Source of the DNA: Alkalibacillus almallahensis
GTDB taxonomy: Bacteria; Bacillota; Bacilli; Bacillales; Alkalibacillaceae
Direction: 5' to 3'
NCBI RefSeq assembly: GCF_011761495.1
Contig: NZ_JAASRU010000003.1
Span: 1 to 64,000, forward strand
DNA length: 64,000 nucleotides
Numbering within the stretch: the stretch's first letter is position 1; each line of letters starts with the position of its first letter. The translations under genes were made by a program, and so were the position numbers. Positions 17,255 through 25,812 of the stretch are shown here, in pieces. Below the pieces are notes generated by a model that saw only the letters and a list, made by a program, of their open reading frames with translations, was not told where the DNA came from and searched no databases.

Positions 17255-19243
17255 GTGAATGAACATTTCGCAAAATGGAACCAAGAGTTACAATCGCCAC
17301 AAATTATTTATTCAAACATCAACCAGGAAATCGAGCGCTTGCGTTCAATTCATCAGCTTAATATCGAATTCGGTCAGCAAGAAGAGTCATTTGACAATAT
17401 TACAGAACTCGCGAAAAGTATCTTCAATGTAGAAATGGCTTTAATTACTATTGTTGATTCGGATTGGCAATGGTTTAAATCATGTATTGGCTTGCCTGAA
17501 CAGCTAGAACAAGATGGCAGAACACCTCGTGAACAATCCTTTTGCCAGTATTTATTTGTCGAAAACCAACCCTTTCAAGTAGAGGATGCGACCCTAGATG
17601 ATCGCTTCAAAAATAATCCACTTGTAACGAATGGACTTATTAAGTTCTATGCAGGCGTACCATTAAAGTTAAGTGACGGCCACATTATCGGGTCATTATG
17701 CGTACTGGATTCCAAGCCAAATAAGTTAACTGAAGCAGAGTTCGATCAGCTTGAGAAACTGGCAAATTGGGCCATGACCGAAATTGAAGTCAAACAAAAG
17801 TTTCAAGACCTTTCGGAGCAACAACAAGCAATCAATGAACTGGTTGAACGAAACGCCTATCTAACAGCTGGCGTTGAACACTCTTCTTCTTCCATTGTGA
17901 TTACAGATGCCAAACAACCTAATAATCCGATCATTTATGTCAACCAAGCTTTCACTGAATTAACAGGGTATGAATCAGATGAAGTCATGGACCATAATTG
18001 CAACATCCTTCAAGGCCCAGACACGGATCAAGATACGATTAATTACATAAAAGTTTGCATCGAAAACCGAGAACCAGCTCAAACTGAAATTCTAAACTAC
18101 CACAAAGATGGTTCTACCTTTTGGAATGAATTAATCATTAACCCTATTACAGATGACCAAGGTGATGTGCCGTACTTCATCGGTATTCAACAAGACATTA
18201 CGCGCCGCAAAGAAATCGAACAGGGTCTTGTGAAGAATTTATTTGAGAAAGATCGCTTATTTAATGCACTACCAGAATTAATCATTATGCTTGATCAAAA
18301 TGGTCAAGTACATAATGCCAATAGTCGTTTATTACCTTTTACAGGCTATTCGATTACTGAACTGATGAGTCAACCGATTACACAACTAATTCAAACCAAT
18401 GACCTGACCACAATCATTAACAACACCTTTCAAAAAGGGTCTTCCACCTTTGAAGGTGCTCTCGTTACCAAAGATTTAGAATACTTGCCATTTCAATGGA
18501 ACTTCTTAGCGCTTCGAGGTGCTGATGGTACTCAATCAAGCATTGTCGCCATTGGTGAAGATATTCGTGACCGTCTCCAATTACAGAAAGACGTGGAATA
18601 TGCGGGGCATTTACAAAAGGAATTACTTCAACCTAATATCGAGGATGAAAAGATTACGCTCAAGTTCTTACATGAAGCTAGCAACTATGTAAGCGGTGAT
18701 AGTTACGGATATGACTATAATGAGAAAGAAAACCGCTTATTCATTTACTTGCTCGATGTTATGGGACACGGGGTGGCTACAGCTTTACAAACGAGTACAA
18801 TCAACCTCCTATTTAACCAAATCGCTCGAGAAAATATGAGCGTTAAAGACAAGGTCTCATGGGTGAATCGCACGTGCACCCGTATCTTCCCTGATGCTTA
18901 TTTTGCCACCGCCTTTTGTGCTGATATCGATTTAAATACTGGGCATGTTACTTATGTAGCTGCAGGTATTAATTTCTTTGCTTATGAAAAAGACGGTGAA
19001 ACTCATGGAAGTGCTGTTCCTGGCGCACTAATTGGGATTGAAGAAGACATGGAATTCACTGAACATACGTTAACACTGAGTCAAGGCGATGCCCTCTATC
19101 TCATGACAGACGGTATTTACGAACGAATTAATAAAGATGAACTACCGAATGACTTTAATCAGTTCTATACCTATCTATACAATATAACCGGTCAGCAAAA
19201 TGTGCCTGACGATACAACAGCTGTTTGTTTAAAGTTACATTAA
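17255..19243 (+). CDS. GAF-LOV-PAS-PP2C (SpoIIE-type) blue-light sensor phosphatase
   Basis: A 662-residue multidomain sensor. Counting from the GTG at 17255: GAF about 25-180; a LOV-type PAS domain about 200-320 with HNCNILQGPDTD, whose cysteine (Cys249, codon 17999-18001) is the FMN-adduct residue of LOV photoreceptors, and HKDGSTFWNELIINP and IGIQQDIT as in YtvA; a second PAS about 325-445; then an Mg/Mn-dependent SpoIIE phosphatase with LLDVMGHGVATALQ and LYLMTDGIYE. The Arg of the usual NCRFLQ is Asn here. RsbU/RsbP-type phosphatases activate sigma-B by dephosphorylating RsbV. GTG at 17255 is seven nt after GGGGGA, better than the ATG at 17240. An extended -10 (TGATAAAAT, 17216-17224) lies just upstream. 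Confidence 0.9.
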   Translation: MNEHFAKWNQELQSPQIIYSNINQEIERLRSIHQLNIEFGQQEESFDNITELAKSIFNVEMALITIVDSDWQWFKSCIGLPEQLEQDGRTPREQSFCQYLFVENQPFQVEDATLDDRFKNNPLVTNGLIKFYAGVPLKLSDGHIIGSLCVLDSKPNKLTEAEFDQLEKLANWAMTEIEVKQKFQDLSEQQQAINELVERNAYLTAGVEHSSSSIVITDAKQPNNPIIYVNQAFTELTGYESDEVMDHNCNILQGPDTDQDTINYIKVCIENREPAQTEILNYHKDGSTFWNELIINPITDDQGDVPYFIGIQQDITRRKEIEQGLVKNLFEKDRLFNALPELIIMLDQNGQVHNANSRLLPFTGYSITELMSQPITQLIQTNDLTTIINNTFQKGSSTFEGALVTKDLEYLPFQWNFLALRGADGTQSSIVAIGEDIRDRLQLQKDVEYAGHLQKELLQPNIEDEKITLKFLHEASNYVSGDSYGYDYNEKENRLFIYLLDVMGHGVATALQTSTINLLFNQIARENMSVKDKVSWVNRTCTRIFPDAYFATAFCADIDLNTGHVTYVAAGINFFAYEKDGETHGSAVPGALIGIEEDMEFTEHTLTLSQGDALYLMTDGIYERINKDELPNDFNQFYTYLYNITGQQNVPDDTTAVCLKLH

Positions 19244-19325
19244 GCAATCAAAAAACTTGAATGGCTGTAATCCCTATTGCTAAACTAGGTATTGGATGAA
19301 AGACGAATAAAGGATGTGACGAACC

Positions 19326-20267
19326 ATGCGTGTTGTAAATAATATAACGGATTTAATTGGGGATACCCCACTCGTTAAGTTAAATAAATTAAGTCCCGAA
19401 GACGGTGCTGATATCTATTTAAAACTAGAATTCTTCAACCCAAGTGGTAGCGTTAAAGACCGCGCTGCTTATAATATGATGATTGAAGCTGAAAACGCTG
19501 GCGAACTTAAAGCAGGTTCAACGATTATTGAACCGACAAGCGGTAATACTGGTATTGGTCTAGCGATGACTGCTGCCGCACGTGGTTATCAAGCGATCCT
19601 CGTGATGCCTGATACGATGACGAAAGAACGGATTAAATTACTCCAAGCTTACGGAGCACGTGTTGAATTAACACCTGGTGATGAAAAGATGCCTGGTGCA
19701 ATCCGCCGTGCGAAAGAATTAATGGACGAAATCCCAAACAGCTTCATGCCGATGCAATTCGAAAATGAAGCAAACTCCGATGCCCACCGCCATACAACAG
19801 CAAAAGAAATTGTTGAAGCGATGGAACAAATCGGCAAGCCCCTTTCAGCTTTTGTCGCAACAGCTGGTACAGGTGGTACGATTACAGGAACAGGCGAGGA
19901 ATTAAAGAAAGTATATGAAGACTTATCGGTCCATGTGGTTGAACCTGCAGGATCGCCTGTCTTATCAGGTGGAAAACCTGGTAAGCACAAGCTTGTCGGC
20001 ACAAGCCCAGGCTTTGTTCCAGATATTTTGAACCAAGACGTCTATGATGAAATCTTCAAAATTGAAGATGATCAAGCCTATAAAGTTGCGCGCGGCCTTG
20101 CACGAGAAGAAGGTATTTTAGTCGGCACATCAGCCGGAGCATCAGCTTATGCTGCCATTGAAGTCGCTAAACGCAAGCAACCAGGCGAAGTCGTCGTCGC
20201 GATTATCCCTGATTCTGGCGAACGTTATTTATCAGGCGATTTATTCGATCATGATAAAGAAGTTTAA
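19326..20267 (+). CDS. cysK: Cysteine synthase A (O-acetylserine sulfhydrylase)
   Basis: A 313-residue PLP enzyme making L-cysteine from O-acetylserine and sulfide. Seen: IGDTPLVKLNKLSP, the PLP lysine in NPSGSVKDRAAYNM (near residue 43), the substrate loop PTSGNTGIGLAM, GTGGTITGTGE and the C-terminal LVGTSAGASAYAA and IPDSGERYLS. The ATG follows AAAGGATGTGACGAACC. It is monocistronic with a terminator. No T-box or S-box leader is visible in the 80 nt upstream. Confidence 0.93.
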   Translation: MRVVNNITDLIGDTPLVKLNKLSPEDGADIYLKLEFFNPSGSVKDRAAYNMMIEAENAGELKAGSTIIEPTSGNTGIGLAMTAAARGYQAILVMPDTMTKERIKLLQAYGARVELTPGDEKMPGAIRRAKELMDEIPNSFMPMQFENEANSDAHRHTTAKEIVEAMEQIGKPLSAFVATAGTGGTITGTGEELKKVYEDLSVHVVEPAGSPVLSGGKPGKHKLVGTSPGFVPDILNQDVYDEIFKIEDDQAYKVARGLAREEGILVGTSAGASAYAAIEVAKRKQPGEVVVAIIPDSGERYLSGDLFDHDKEV

Positions 20268-20313
20268 ATAATATAACAATTTTTTGGAACGAATTGAATG
20301 GTTAAACCTTTCG

Positions 20314-20340
20314 AACGCTATGCCCAGGCATAGCGTTTTT
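20314..20340 (+). terminator. Terminator after cysK
   Basis: Arms AACGCTATGCC and GGCATAGCGTT pair perfectly around a two-base loop and are followed by TTT. Confidence 0.8.
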
Positions 20341-20510
20341 GAGTTTAATAAAGTTAAAAACATAACGTTATTACCTTTTCAATTTGTTATCATAAGTTAT
20401 TTTCATTGTATACAAAAATAAAGTAATTTGGTCGACATGCGCCCAAATGTTTGGTATATTTAGTGTATCGAAATAATCGGACTGCGAAAGAATTAGAAAG
20501 AAGGGGTACC

Positions 20511-21764
20511 TTGACGTCAGATCAAGAACAATTAGCGAGACGAAACTTGGCAATCATGTGGTTTGCCAACTTTTTTATTGCCGGCAGCATGACTATGGTG
20601 ATGCCATTTTTATCGCTATATATAGATACATTCGGCAACTTTTCAGAAGAATACGTGACAAACTGGGCTGGGTGGACGTTTGCCGTAACGTTCATGACGG
20701 CGATTATCTTCTCACCTATTTGGGGTCGTGTTGGCGATCGATTTGGCCGTAAACCAATCCTAGTCGTGATGGCATTTGGTCTGACAGCTTCGGTATTTAC
20801 AATGGGCTTCGTCGATTCAGTTATCCAATTGTTTATGCTACGTCTTGTCATGGGTATTTTCGCTGGATTTATCTCAACATCCCAAGCACTGATTTCTACC
20901 CAAACACCGAAGCATATTTCTGGTCGTGTGATGGGAACCCTTCAGACAGGTACGGTTACCGGGACTTTAACAGGACCTTTACTCGGTGGTGTTTTGGCTG
21001 ATTGGATTGGTTTTGCCCAAGCTTTCCAAATCATTTCAGGTGCTTTATTAATCGCGGCTCTCCTCGTCTTCTTTGCCCTAAAAGAAGTTCGACTAGAAGC
21101 ATCACCTGAAGATAAAGAAAGCTATTCGAAAAAAGAAGTCCTATTGCACATTGTACGACACCCGATGTTACTAGCGGTACTCGTCATTTCGATGTTCATT
21201 CAAATCGCTCACTTCTCTATTCAACCGATTTTAGCGTTGTATGTAGAAGAATTGAATGGTCCTGCCAACTTAGCGTTTATCTCAGGAATCGCCTTTTCCA
21301 TTACAGGGCTCGGTAACTTGTTAATGACACGTCGTTGGGGAATTATTGCCGATAAAGTCGGCTATGATAAAATTCTCATTTTACTTGTGTTTTTAGCGGG
21401 AATTGTTTACTTCCCTGGCGCCTTAGTGACAGAAGTCTGGCAACTCGTAATTGTCCGCTTCATGCTCGGATTAACGCTTGGTGGGATCATTCCTATCCGT
21501 ATGGCGTACATTCGCCAAGCAGCGCCGATCGCCATTCAAGGTGAAGTCCTTGGTTACAACACGAGCCTACGCTTTTTAGGCAATGTGATTGGTCCAGTCA
21601 TGGGTGGTGTCATCGCTGGTTATTATGGAATTGCAAGTGTGTTTTATGTAACCAGTGCCTTATTAGTCGCCAGTGGTATCGCATTACTTCTAACGAAAAC
21701 GAAACAAAGTGAGCTAGAAGAAAAGGATCCAATCAACGACCAAACGGTTAAGTCAACACAATAA
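20511..21764 (+). CDS. MFS drug-efflux-type transporter
   Basis: A 12-helix major facilitator of 417 residues resembling bacillary multidrug exporters (YfmO/BmrP/TetA-like). Seen: motif A as WGRVGDRFGRKPILV after helix 2, a GxxxGPxxGG-like motif C in TGTLTGPLLGGVLADWIG after helix 5, and a long central loop near residue 205. The likely start is TTG at 20511, four nt after GAAGGGG, giving TSDQEQLARRNLAIMWFANFF before helix 1; the earlier ATG at 20451 has no ribosome site. Substrate cannot be told. Confidence 0.85.
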   Translation: MTSDQEQLARRNLAIMWFANFFIAGSMTMVMPFLSLYIDTFGNFSEEYVTNWAGWTFAVTFMTAIIFSPIWGRVGDRFGRKPILVVMAFGLTASVFTMGFVDSVIQLFMLRLVMGIFAGFISTSQALISTQTPKHISGRVMGTLQTGTVTGTLTGPLLGGVLADWIGFAQAFQIISGALLIAALLVFFALKEVRLEASPEDKESYSKKEVLLHIVRHPMLLAVLVISMFIQIAHFSIQPILALYVEELNGPANLAFISGIAFSITGLGNLLMTRRWGIIADKVGYDKILILLVFLAGIVYFPGALVTEVWQLVIVRFMLGLTLGGIIPIRMAYIRQAAPIAIQGEVLGYNTSLRFLGNVIGPVMGGVIAGYYGIASVFYVTSALLVASGIALLLTKTKQSELEEKDPINDQTVKSTQ

Positions 21765-21834
21765 ATCAGTTGGCAAAGCCTACAAATAACGATAAAATAT
21801 CAATGGAACGAATACGAAAAACGGAGGTTCTCCA

Positions 21835-22644
21835 ATGAAGAAAGTTTTTGTCTTAGCTGGCTCTGACACAAGCGGTGGCGCTGGGATTCAGGCTGACCTT
21901 AAAACGTATCAAGAAAATGGCGTTTATGGCATGACAGCGTTAACGACAATTGTCGCCCAGAATCCTCAAAACGAGTGGGCACATGACGTCTATCCGATTG
22001 ATTTAGAGACCGTTAAAGCTCAAACATCGACTATTTTAGATGGGGTCGGTGTCGACATTATGAAAACAGGCATGCTCCCATCCACTGATATTATTCAATT
22101 TGCTGCAGATACGATCGATCAATACAACCTCGATGCCGTAGTCGACCCTGTCTTAGCATGTAAAGGACAAGATGAACCAGTTTATCCGGAAAATGCTAAA
22201 GCACTTCGAGATATTTTAGTGCCAAAAGCGTTAATTACGACACCGAACTTGTTTGAAGCAGGTCAACTCGCAGATATGAACAATATTACAACGATTGATG
22301 AGATGAAAGAAGCTGCTGAACGCATTTATGAACTAGGTGCTAAACATGTTGTCGTGAAAGGCGGTTCCGAAGTCGAAGGGGATCGTGCGGTTGATGTTTA
22401 TTATGCAGGTGACGAATTTACGCTACTTGAACATGATGCCATCGACACACCTTATAATCACGGAGCTGGTTGCACATTTGCCTCAGCGATTACGTCTGCT
22501 GTTGTCAACGGACACACGCCAGAACAGGCAGTTTATTTCGCTAAACAATTTATTACGAATGCAATCGAAGCTTCATGGAAATTAAACCAATACGTTGGCC
22601 CTGTTAACCAATACGCTAACCGCAATGCGCATATTGACCTTTAA
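21835..22644 (+). CDS. pdxK: Pyridoxine/pyridoxal kinase (ThiD-like, Bacillus PdxK type)
   Basis: A 269-residue ribokinase-fold enzyme phosphorylating vitamin B6 compounds, and perhaps HMP. Seen: AGSDTSGGAGIQADLKT at residues 8-24, YGMTALTTIVAQNP, MKTGMLPS, DPVLACKGQ, TPNLFEAGQL and the anion hole NHGAGCTFASAI. The whole pattern follows the B. subtilis PdxK rather than the ThiD of the thiamine operon. The ATG follows ACGGAGGTTCTCCA. Monocistronic with a terminator. Confidence 0.9.
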   Translation: MKKVFVLAGSDTSGGAGIQADLKTYQENGVYGMTALTTIVAQNPQNEWAHDVYPIDLETVKAQTSTILDGVGVDIMKTGMLPSTDIIQFAADTIDQYNLDAVVDPVLACKGQDEPVYPENAKALRDILVPKALITTPNLFEAGQLADMNNITTIDEMKEAAERIYELGAKHVVVKGGSEVEGDRAVDVYYAGDEFTLLEHDAIDTPYNHGAGCTFASAITSAVVNGHTPEQAVYFAKQFITNAIEASWKLNQYVGPVNQYANRNAHIDL

Positions 22645-22653
22645 GATTCATTG

Positions 22654-22687
22654 ATAACGCCGTTCTAACTTAGAGCGGTGTTATTTT
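22654..22687 (+). terminator. Terminator after pdxK
   Basis: Arms ATAACGCCGTTCT and AGAGCGGTGTTAT form a 13-pair stem with two wobbles and end in TTTTTT. Confidence 0.8.
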
Positions 22688-22764
22688 TTAAGCTCATAAT
22701 ATAAAGACTTATTGAGTTTACGTTATCATAGAATAAATAGTGATGACTGAAAGGAGACTAAAAC

Positions 22765-23226
22765 ATGGCTGAACAAATGAACGTCGAAAGCTTTAACTTA
22801 GACCATACCAAGGTAAAAGCACCTTATGTCCGTCTTGTAAGTGTAACTGAAGGCGGAAACGGTGATACCATCCGTAAATACGATATTCGATTTAAACAAC
22901 CCAACCAGGACCATATGGCAATGGATGCGCTTCATTCGATTGAACATCTCATGGCTGAAAACATTCGCAATCACCTCGACAATGTAATCGACATTGGGCC
23001 AATGGGCTGCCAAACAGGATTTTATTTATCTGTTTTAAATAATGATGACGAAAAAGCAATTATGGCCGCTTTAGAGAAAACATTTGAAGATGTGCTTGAA
23101 GCTGAAGAAGTCCCAGCGTGCAATGAGGTACAATGTGGTTGGGCAGCGAATCATAGCTTAGAAGGCGCTCAGGAACTTGCCCGTGAAATGCTGGGTCAAA
23201 AAGATGAATGGCATATCGTGTTTTAA
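22765..23226 (+). CDS. luxS: S-ribosylhomocysteine lyase (autoinducer-2 producer)
   Basis: A 153-residue metalloenzyme that cleaves S-ribosylhomocysteine to homocysteine and the AI-2 precursor DPD. Seen: [13 protein letters not shown], the metal motif [15 protein letters not shown] (HxxEH), [11 protein letters not shown] and the catalytic/metal cysteine region CNEVQCGWA. Length is standard. The ATG follows AAAGGAGACTAAAAC. It sits alone with a strong terminator, without mtnN or other recycling genes. Confidence 0.96.
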   Translation: MAEQMNVESFNLDHTKVKAPYVRLVSVTEGGNGDTIRKYDIRFKQPNQDHMAMDALHSIEHLMAENIRNHLDNVIDIGPMGCQTGFYLSVLNNDDEKAIMAALEKTFEDVLEAEEVPACNEVQCGWAANHSLEGAQELAREMLGQKDEWHIVF

Positions 23227-23300
23227 ATAAAACGAATCATGCTTAAATTAATGGTTGAAATATAACGACTTTTCATGAAAAATATAATCAATAATAATCC

Positions 23301-23338
23301 ACGTACCAGTAAGACAGTCTTATTGGTACGTCTTTTTT
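23301..23338 (+). terminator. Terminator after luxS
   Basis: A hairpin with arms ACGTACCAGTAAGA and TCTTATTGGTACGT (one wobble) and loop CAG is followed by CTTTTTT. Confidence 0.85.
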
Positions 23339-23364
23339 CTAAGTAAACGCTAAGAGGTGATTTG

Positions 23365-23847
23365 ATGCAAATTCGCGAAATTGAAGCAAAAGATAATCAA
23401 GCGATTGAATCCATCATAAAACGCTCATTGGAATCTTTCGGACTTAATATTCCTGGTACGGCTTATGTGGACCCTCATTTACATAATTTAGCTGATTTTT
23501 ATGCAGGAGATCCTTATGCCAAGTATTGGGTCGCTGAGAATGACGACGGTGAAATCGTTGGCGGCGTTGGCATTGGCCCCTTTCATGTAGAAGATAATGT
23601 TTGTGAGTTACAAAAGCTTTATGTAGCTCCAAAAGCTCAAGGACAAGGCGTAGCTTATGACTTAATGAATGTTGCTTTGACTTTTGCAAGTGAACATTAT
23701 GATGCTTGCTACCTTGAAACCTCTACCAAACTCGATGTTGCCAACAGATTATATGAAAAACTTGGCTTTGACCGATTAGACAAGCCAATCGAAGGATCCG
23801 ATCATAACGCCATGGATGCGTGGTATTTAAAACGTTTTTCATCTTAA
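23365..23847 (+). CDS. GNAT-family N-acetyltransferase
   Basis: A 160-residue acetyltransferase. Seen: IREIEAKDNQAIESII at the start, the beta-4 strand GGVGIGPF, the acetyl-CoA pyrophosphate loop VAPKAQGQGVAYDLM (Q/RxxGxG/A type) and NRLYEKLGF near the end. The ATG at 23365 follows AGAGGTGATTTG; a TTG one codon earlier is less likely. The acceptor substrate is unknown and neighbours do not help. Confidence 0.85.
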   Translation: MQIREIEAKDNQAIESIIKRSLESFGLNIPGTAYVDPHLHNLADFYAGDPYAKYWVAENDDGEIVGGVGIGPFHVEDNVCELQKLYVAPKAQGQGVAYDLMNVALTFASEHYDACYLETSTKLDVANRLYEKLGFDRLDKPIEGSDHNAMDAWYLKRFSS

Positions 23848-23929
23848 GATCCTCAGGTAAAAACATGTATAATTCTTGTTATTTGGCTGACCCTAAAACT
23901 GTCAATCAGTTTATAAGGAGGATTTTTTG

Positions 23930-24550
23930 ATGGATCAACAACAAAACCCGAACAGTCAAATGAAAGAATCAGAAACATTACCAACGCACATGAGCAATGG
24001 TGGGCACGCGATTTATGACGCTCATGAAGCAATTTCGACAGTCATTGGTGCGATGGAACATTATAAGATGTACGAGCAGAACATTCAGTGCCAGCAGTTA
24101 CAAGGCATTTTATCGAATCAGTACGACTACTTAACGCAAACGTATAATACGATGGTTGATGCGTATTCATCTGGTCAGAAACCAGCTCAACCAACTGCTG
24201 TTTACAATATGGAGATTTCAAATGATGTCACGTACGGCTTACAACCGAGCCAGCCAAAACAGCCAGAGCAAAACCCGCAACAATTGAATGATGAGTGTTA
24301 TTCTGGATTTATGCTTGGTCAATTAAAAGCTTGCGCAACAGCAGCTAATAATGCAGCTCTAGAGGCGACAAACCCTGTTATGCGTCGTGTGTTACAAGAT
24401 AGCGTACCAAATTTTTCTGAAATGGCTTACGAAATGTTCTTGTATCAGAATGACAAAGGCTATTATCAAGTCGCCCAATTCGATCAAGACACGACAAATC
24501 AATTGTTAAACAGCTACGCGCCTATGACTAACTCAGGTCAAACCCACTAA
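23930..24550 (+). CDS. Spore coat protein, CotF/YhcQ family
   Basis: A 206-residue Gln/Asn/Met-rich protein with a CotF-type helical domain: GGHAIYDAHEAISTVIGAMEHYKMYEQNI near residues 24-52, and the C-terminal half CYSGFMLGQLKACATAANNAALEATNPVMRRVLQDSVPNFSEMAYEMFLYQNDKGYY, which is typical of the YhcQ/CotF coat family. A Pro/Gln linker joins the halves. The ATG at 23930 follows AAGGAGGATTTTTTG. It supports an endospore-forming host; a sigma-K or sigma-G promoter could not be picked with confidence. Confidence 0.88.
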   Translation: MDQQQNPNSQMKESETLPTHMSNGGHAIYDAHEAISTVIGAMEHYKMYEQNIQCQQLQGILSNQYDYLTQTYNTMVDAYSSGQKPAQPTAVYNMEISNDVTYGLQPSQPKQPEQNPQQLNDECYSGFMLGQLKACATAANNAALEATNPVMRRVLQDSVPNFSEMAYEMFLYQNDKGYYQVAQFDQDTTNQLLNSYAPMTNSGQTH

Positions 24551-24561
24551 TATTTAAAATG

Positions 24562-24598
24562 AAGCCGCCCTGGCGTGTATGGCCAGAGCGGCTTTTAT
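24562..24598 (+). terminator. Terminator after the coat protein gene
   Basis: Paired arms AAGCCGC/GCGGCTT and CTGGC/GCCAG with one bulged position are followed by TTATT. Confidence 0.75.
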
Positions 24599-24702
24599 TA
24601 TTTAACAAAGTCCCCTGATTGTTAAACATTGTCTAGACAATGTTTAACAATACAGTTCAATTATTAGACAAAGGGGTGAGATTGTTTAACAATCTCAAAA
24701 TT
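24598..24702. repeat. 21-nt repeat array B1 with a 34-bp perfect palindrome
   Basis: Five units start at 24598, 24619, 24640, 24661 and 24682, each exactly 21 nt, with core TTRTTWAACA or TTATTAGACA. Units two and three face each other so that 24618-24651 is a perfect 34-bp palindrome centred on TCTAGA. A second perfect hairpin, GAGATTGTT-T-AACAATCTC, lies at 24678-24696 near the channel gene stop. The array fills a convergent gap. Confidence 0.92.
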
Positions 24703-25471
24703 ATTCGCGTTCATCGCGGATGATTTCCTTGAGTTCACGGATTTCTTGGCGCATTTGGGTTACTTCTTCTTTCAATTGCTCATCTTCGGGTGTCTCGCCA
24801 TTCTCAAGTTGCTCTACTTTTTCAAAGTTATTCACAATCACACCAACGAATAGGTTCAAGACAATAAATGTCCCTGACAGAATAAAGGCGACAAAGTATG
24901 TCCATGCCCACCATACCTCCTCCATAATCGGGCGCATGATCGCACTGGCCCATGACTCGAGCGTAATAATCTGGAACAGGGTCAATAATGTGTCTTCAAT
25001 CGTTCCGAAATATTCAGGCGCTACATCACGAAATAAGAACGTTCCCATCACACTAAAAACATAGAACATGATCCCTAGTAAAAGCATGATGGTTCCAAGT
25101 GATGGTAACGTCATAATTAAAGCATTCACAATTTTCCTAAGCGAAGGTATAACAGAAATCGTTCGGAAAACACGTAACACACGCAAAATACGTAAGACGG
25201 TCACAAATGGCGATCCCATAAAAATAAAGCTTGATGACACGATCACAAAGTCAAACACATTCCAGCCATCTTTGAAGAAATTCACTGTTGGTTTGGCTGC
25301 GATCAATTTCAAGATAATTTCCAAAGTAAAAATGATTAACACAAATGTATCGATTCGAACGAACCATTCACCGTATGATTCATATAATCCCCGATAACTT
25401 TCTAAACCAACAATCACGGCATTAATCAAAATTAATATAATAATCGTTGGTTGAAACGCTTTATGATTCAC
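24701..25471 (-). CDS. NaChBac-type voltage-gated sodium channel (interrupted at its 5' end)
   Basis: A 256-residue six-helix channel subunit that would form a tetrameric Na+ channel used in motility and pH homeostasis of alkaliphilic/marine bacilli. Seen: S4 with regularly spaced arginines (RILRVLRVFRTISVIPSLRK), the pore helix and selectivity filter TLESWAS exactly as in NaChBac, S6 with GTFIVLNLFVGVIVNNFE, and a C-terminal coiled coil rich in Glu. The frame begins with a GTG (25471) lacking a ribosome site. An ATG with GGGGGAG before it lies in the same frame at 25504, but codon six after it is TAA; see findings. Confidence 0.88.
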   Translation of the reverse strand: MNHKAFQPTIIILILINAVIVGLESYRGLYESYGEWFVRIDTFVLIIFTLEIILKLIAAKPTVNFFKDGWNVFDFVIVSSSFIFMGSPFVTVLRILRVLRVFRTISVIPSLRKIVNALIMTLPSLGTIMLLLGIMFYVFSVMGTFLFRDVAPEYFGTIEDTLLTLFQIITLESWASAIMRPIMEEVWWAWTYFVAFILSGTFIVLNLFVGVIVNNFEKVEQLENGETPEDEQLKEEVTQMRQEIRELKEIIRDERE

Positions 25472-25598
25472 GATTTGTGCACTTTTTTACTGCAACTGGT
25501 TCATGTTCGCTCCCCCACTTTTGCTTTCATCCTTATAAATTCTATCACAAAATAATTTAATGAGAAAAAATCTATACATAGCTTTTTTTAATCCAGCG

Positions 25599-25607
25599 TG
25601 TTAAAAT
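25599..25607 (+). promoter_or_regulatory. Extended -10 promoter of the guanidine riboswitch operon
   Basis: TGT-TAAAAT is an extended -10 element about 40 nt upstream of the riboswitch aptamer. No good -35 box is seen. Confidence 0.4.
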
Positions 25608-25644
25608 GCCAATTGAACAATAATTAATTAAAACCACACACTTG

Positions 25645-25771
25645 TTTTCTAGGGTTCCGCGAGACATTTTAGTTGTGTCGGCCTGGTCCAAGAGAAAACA
25701 CACAGCACTCCGCTGTGACACGGAGGGACAAAAGCCCGGGAGATGTTGAATCTGACATCTCCCGGGCTTTT
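25645..25771 (+). ncRNA. Guanidine-I (ykkC) riboswitch with terminator
   Basis: The aptamer carries the class hallmarks CTAGGGTTCCG (25650-25659 region), GGTCCAAGAGAAAAC (25685-25699), ACACGGAGGGA (25718-25728) and AAAAGCCCGGGAGA. The last element is also the left arm of a 17-bp perfect terminator stem (25730-25746 with 25755-25771) followed by T-rich sequence. In this class guanidine binding stabilises the aptamer and prevents the terminator, turning on exporters. Two SMR genes follow 42 nt downstream, as expected. Confidence 0.93.
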
Positions 25772-25812
25772 ACTTTTGTTTTGAATGGTGGATCCTTAAG
25801 GAGGTTGTACCC

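Noticed and set aside
17996-18007. Asn in place of Arg in the LOV motif as proof of non-function
   Set aside because: The adduct cysteine and the other FMN-contact segments are intact; the substitution alone does not exclude flavin binding, so the LOV call stays.
19649-20002. A 117-codon frame antisense to cysK
   Set aside because: It is a shadow of a well-identified gene with no ribosome site; many similar antisense frames across typA, luxS, crt and other genes were dismissed on the same ground.
24618-24651. Palindrome as phage attachment site, recombination site or simple terminator
   Set aside because: It is built from two 21-nt units that continue outside the palindrome, and has no integrase, direct repeats or T-tract nearby.
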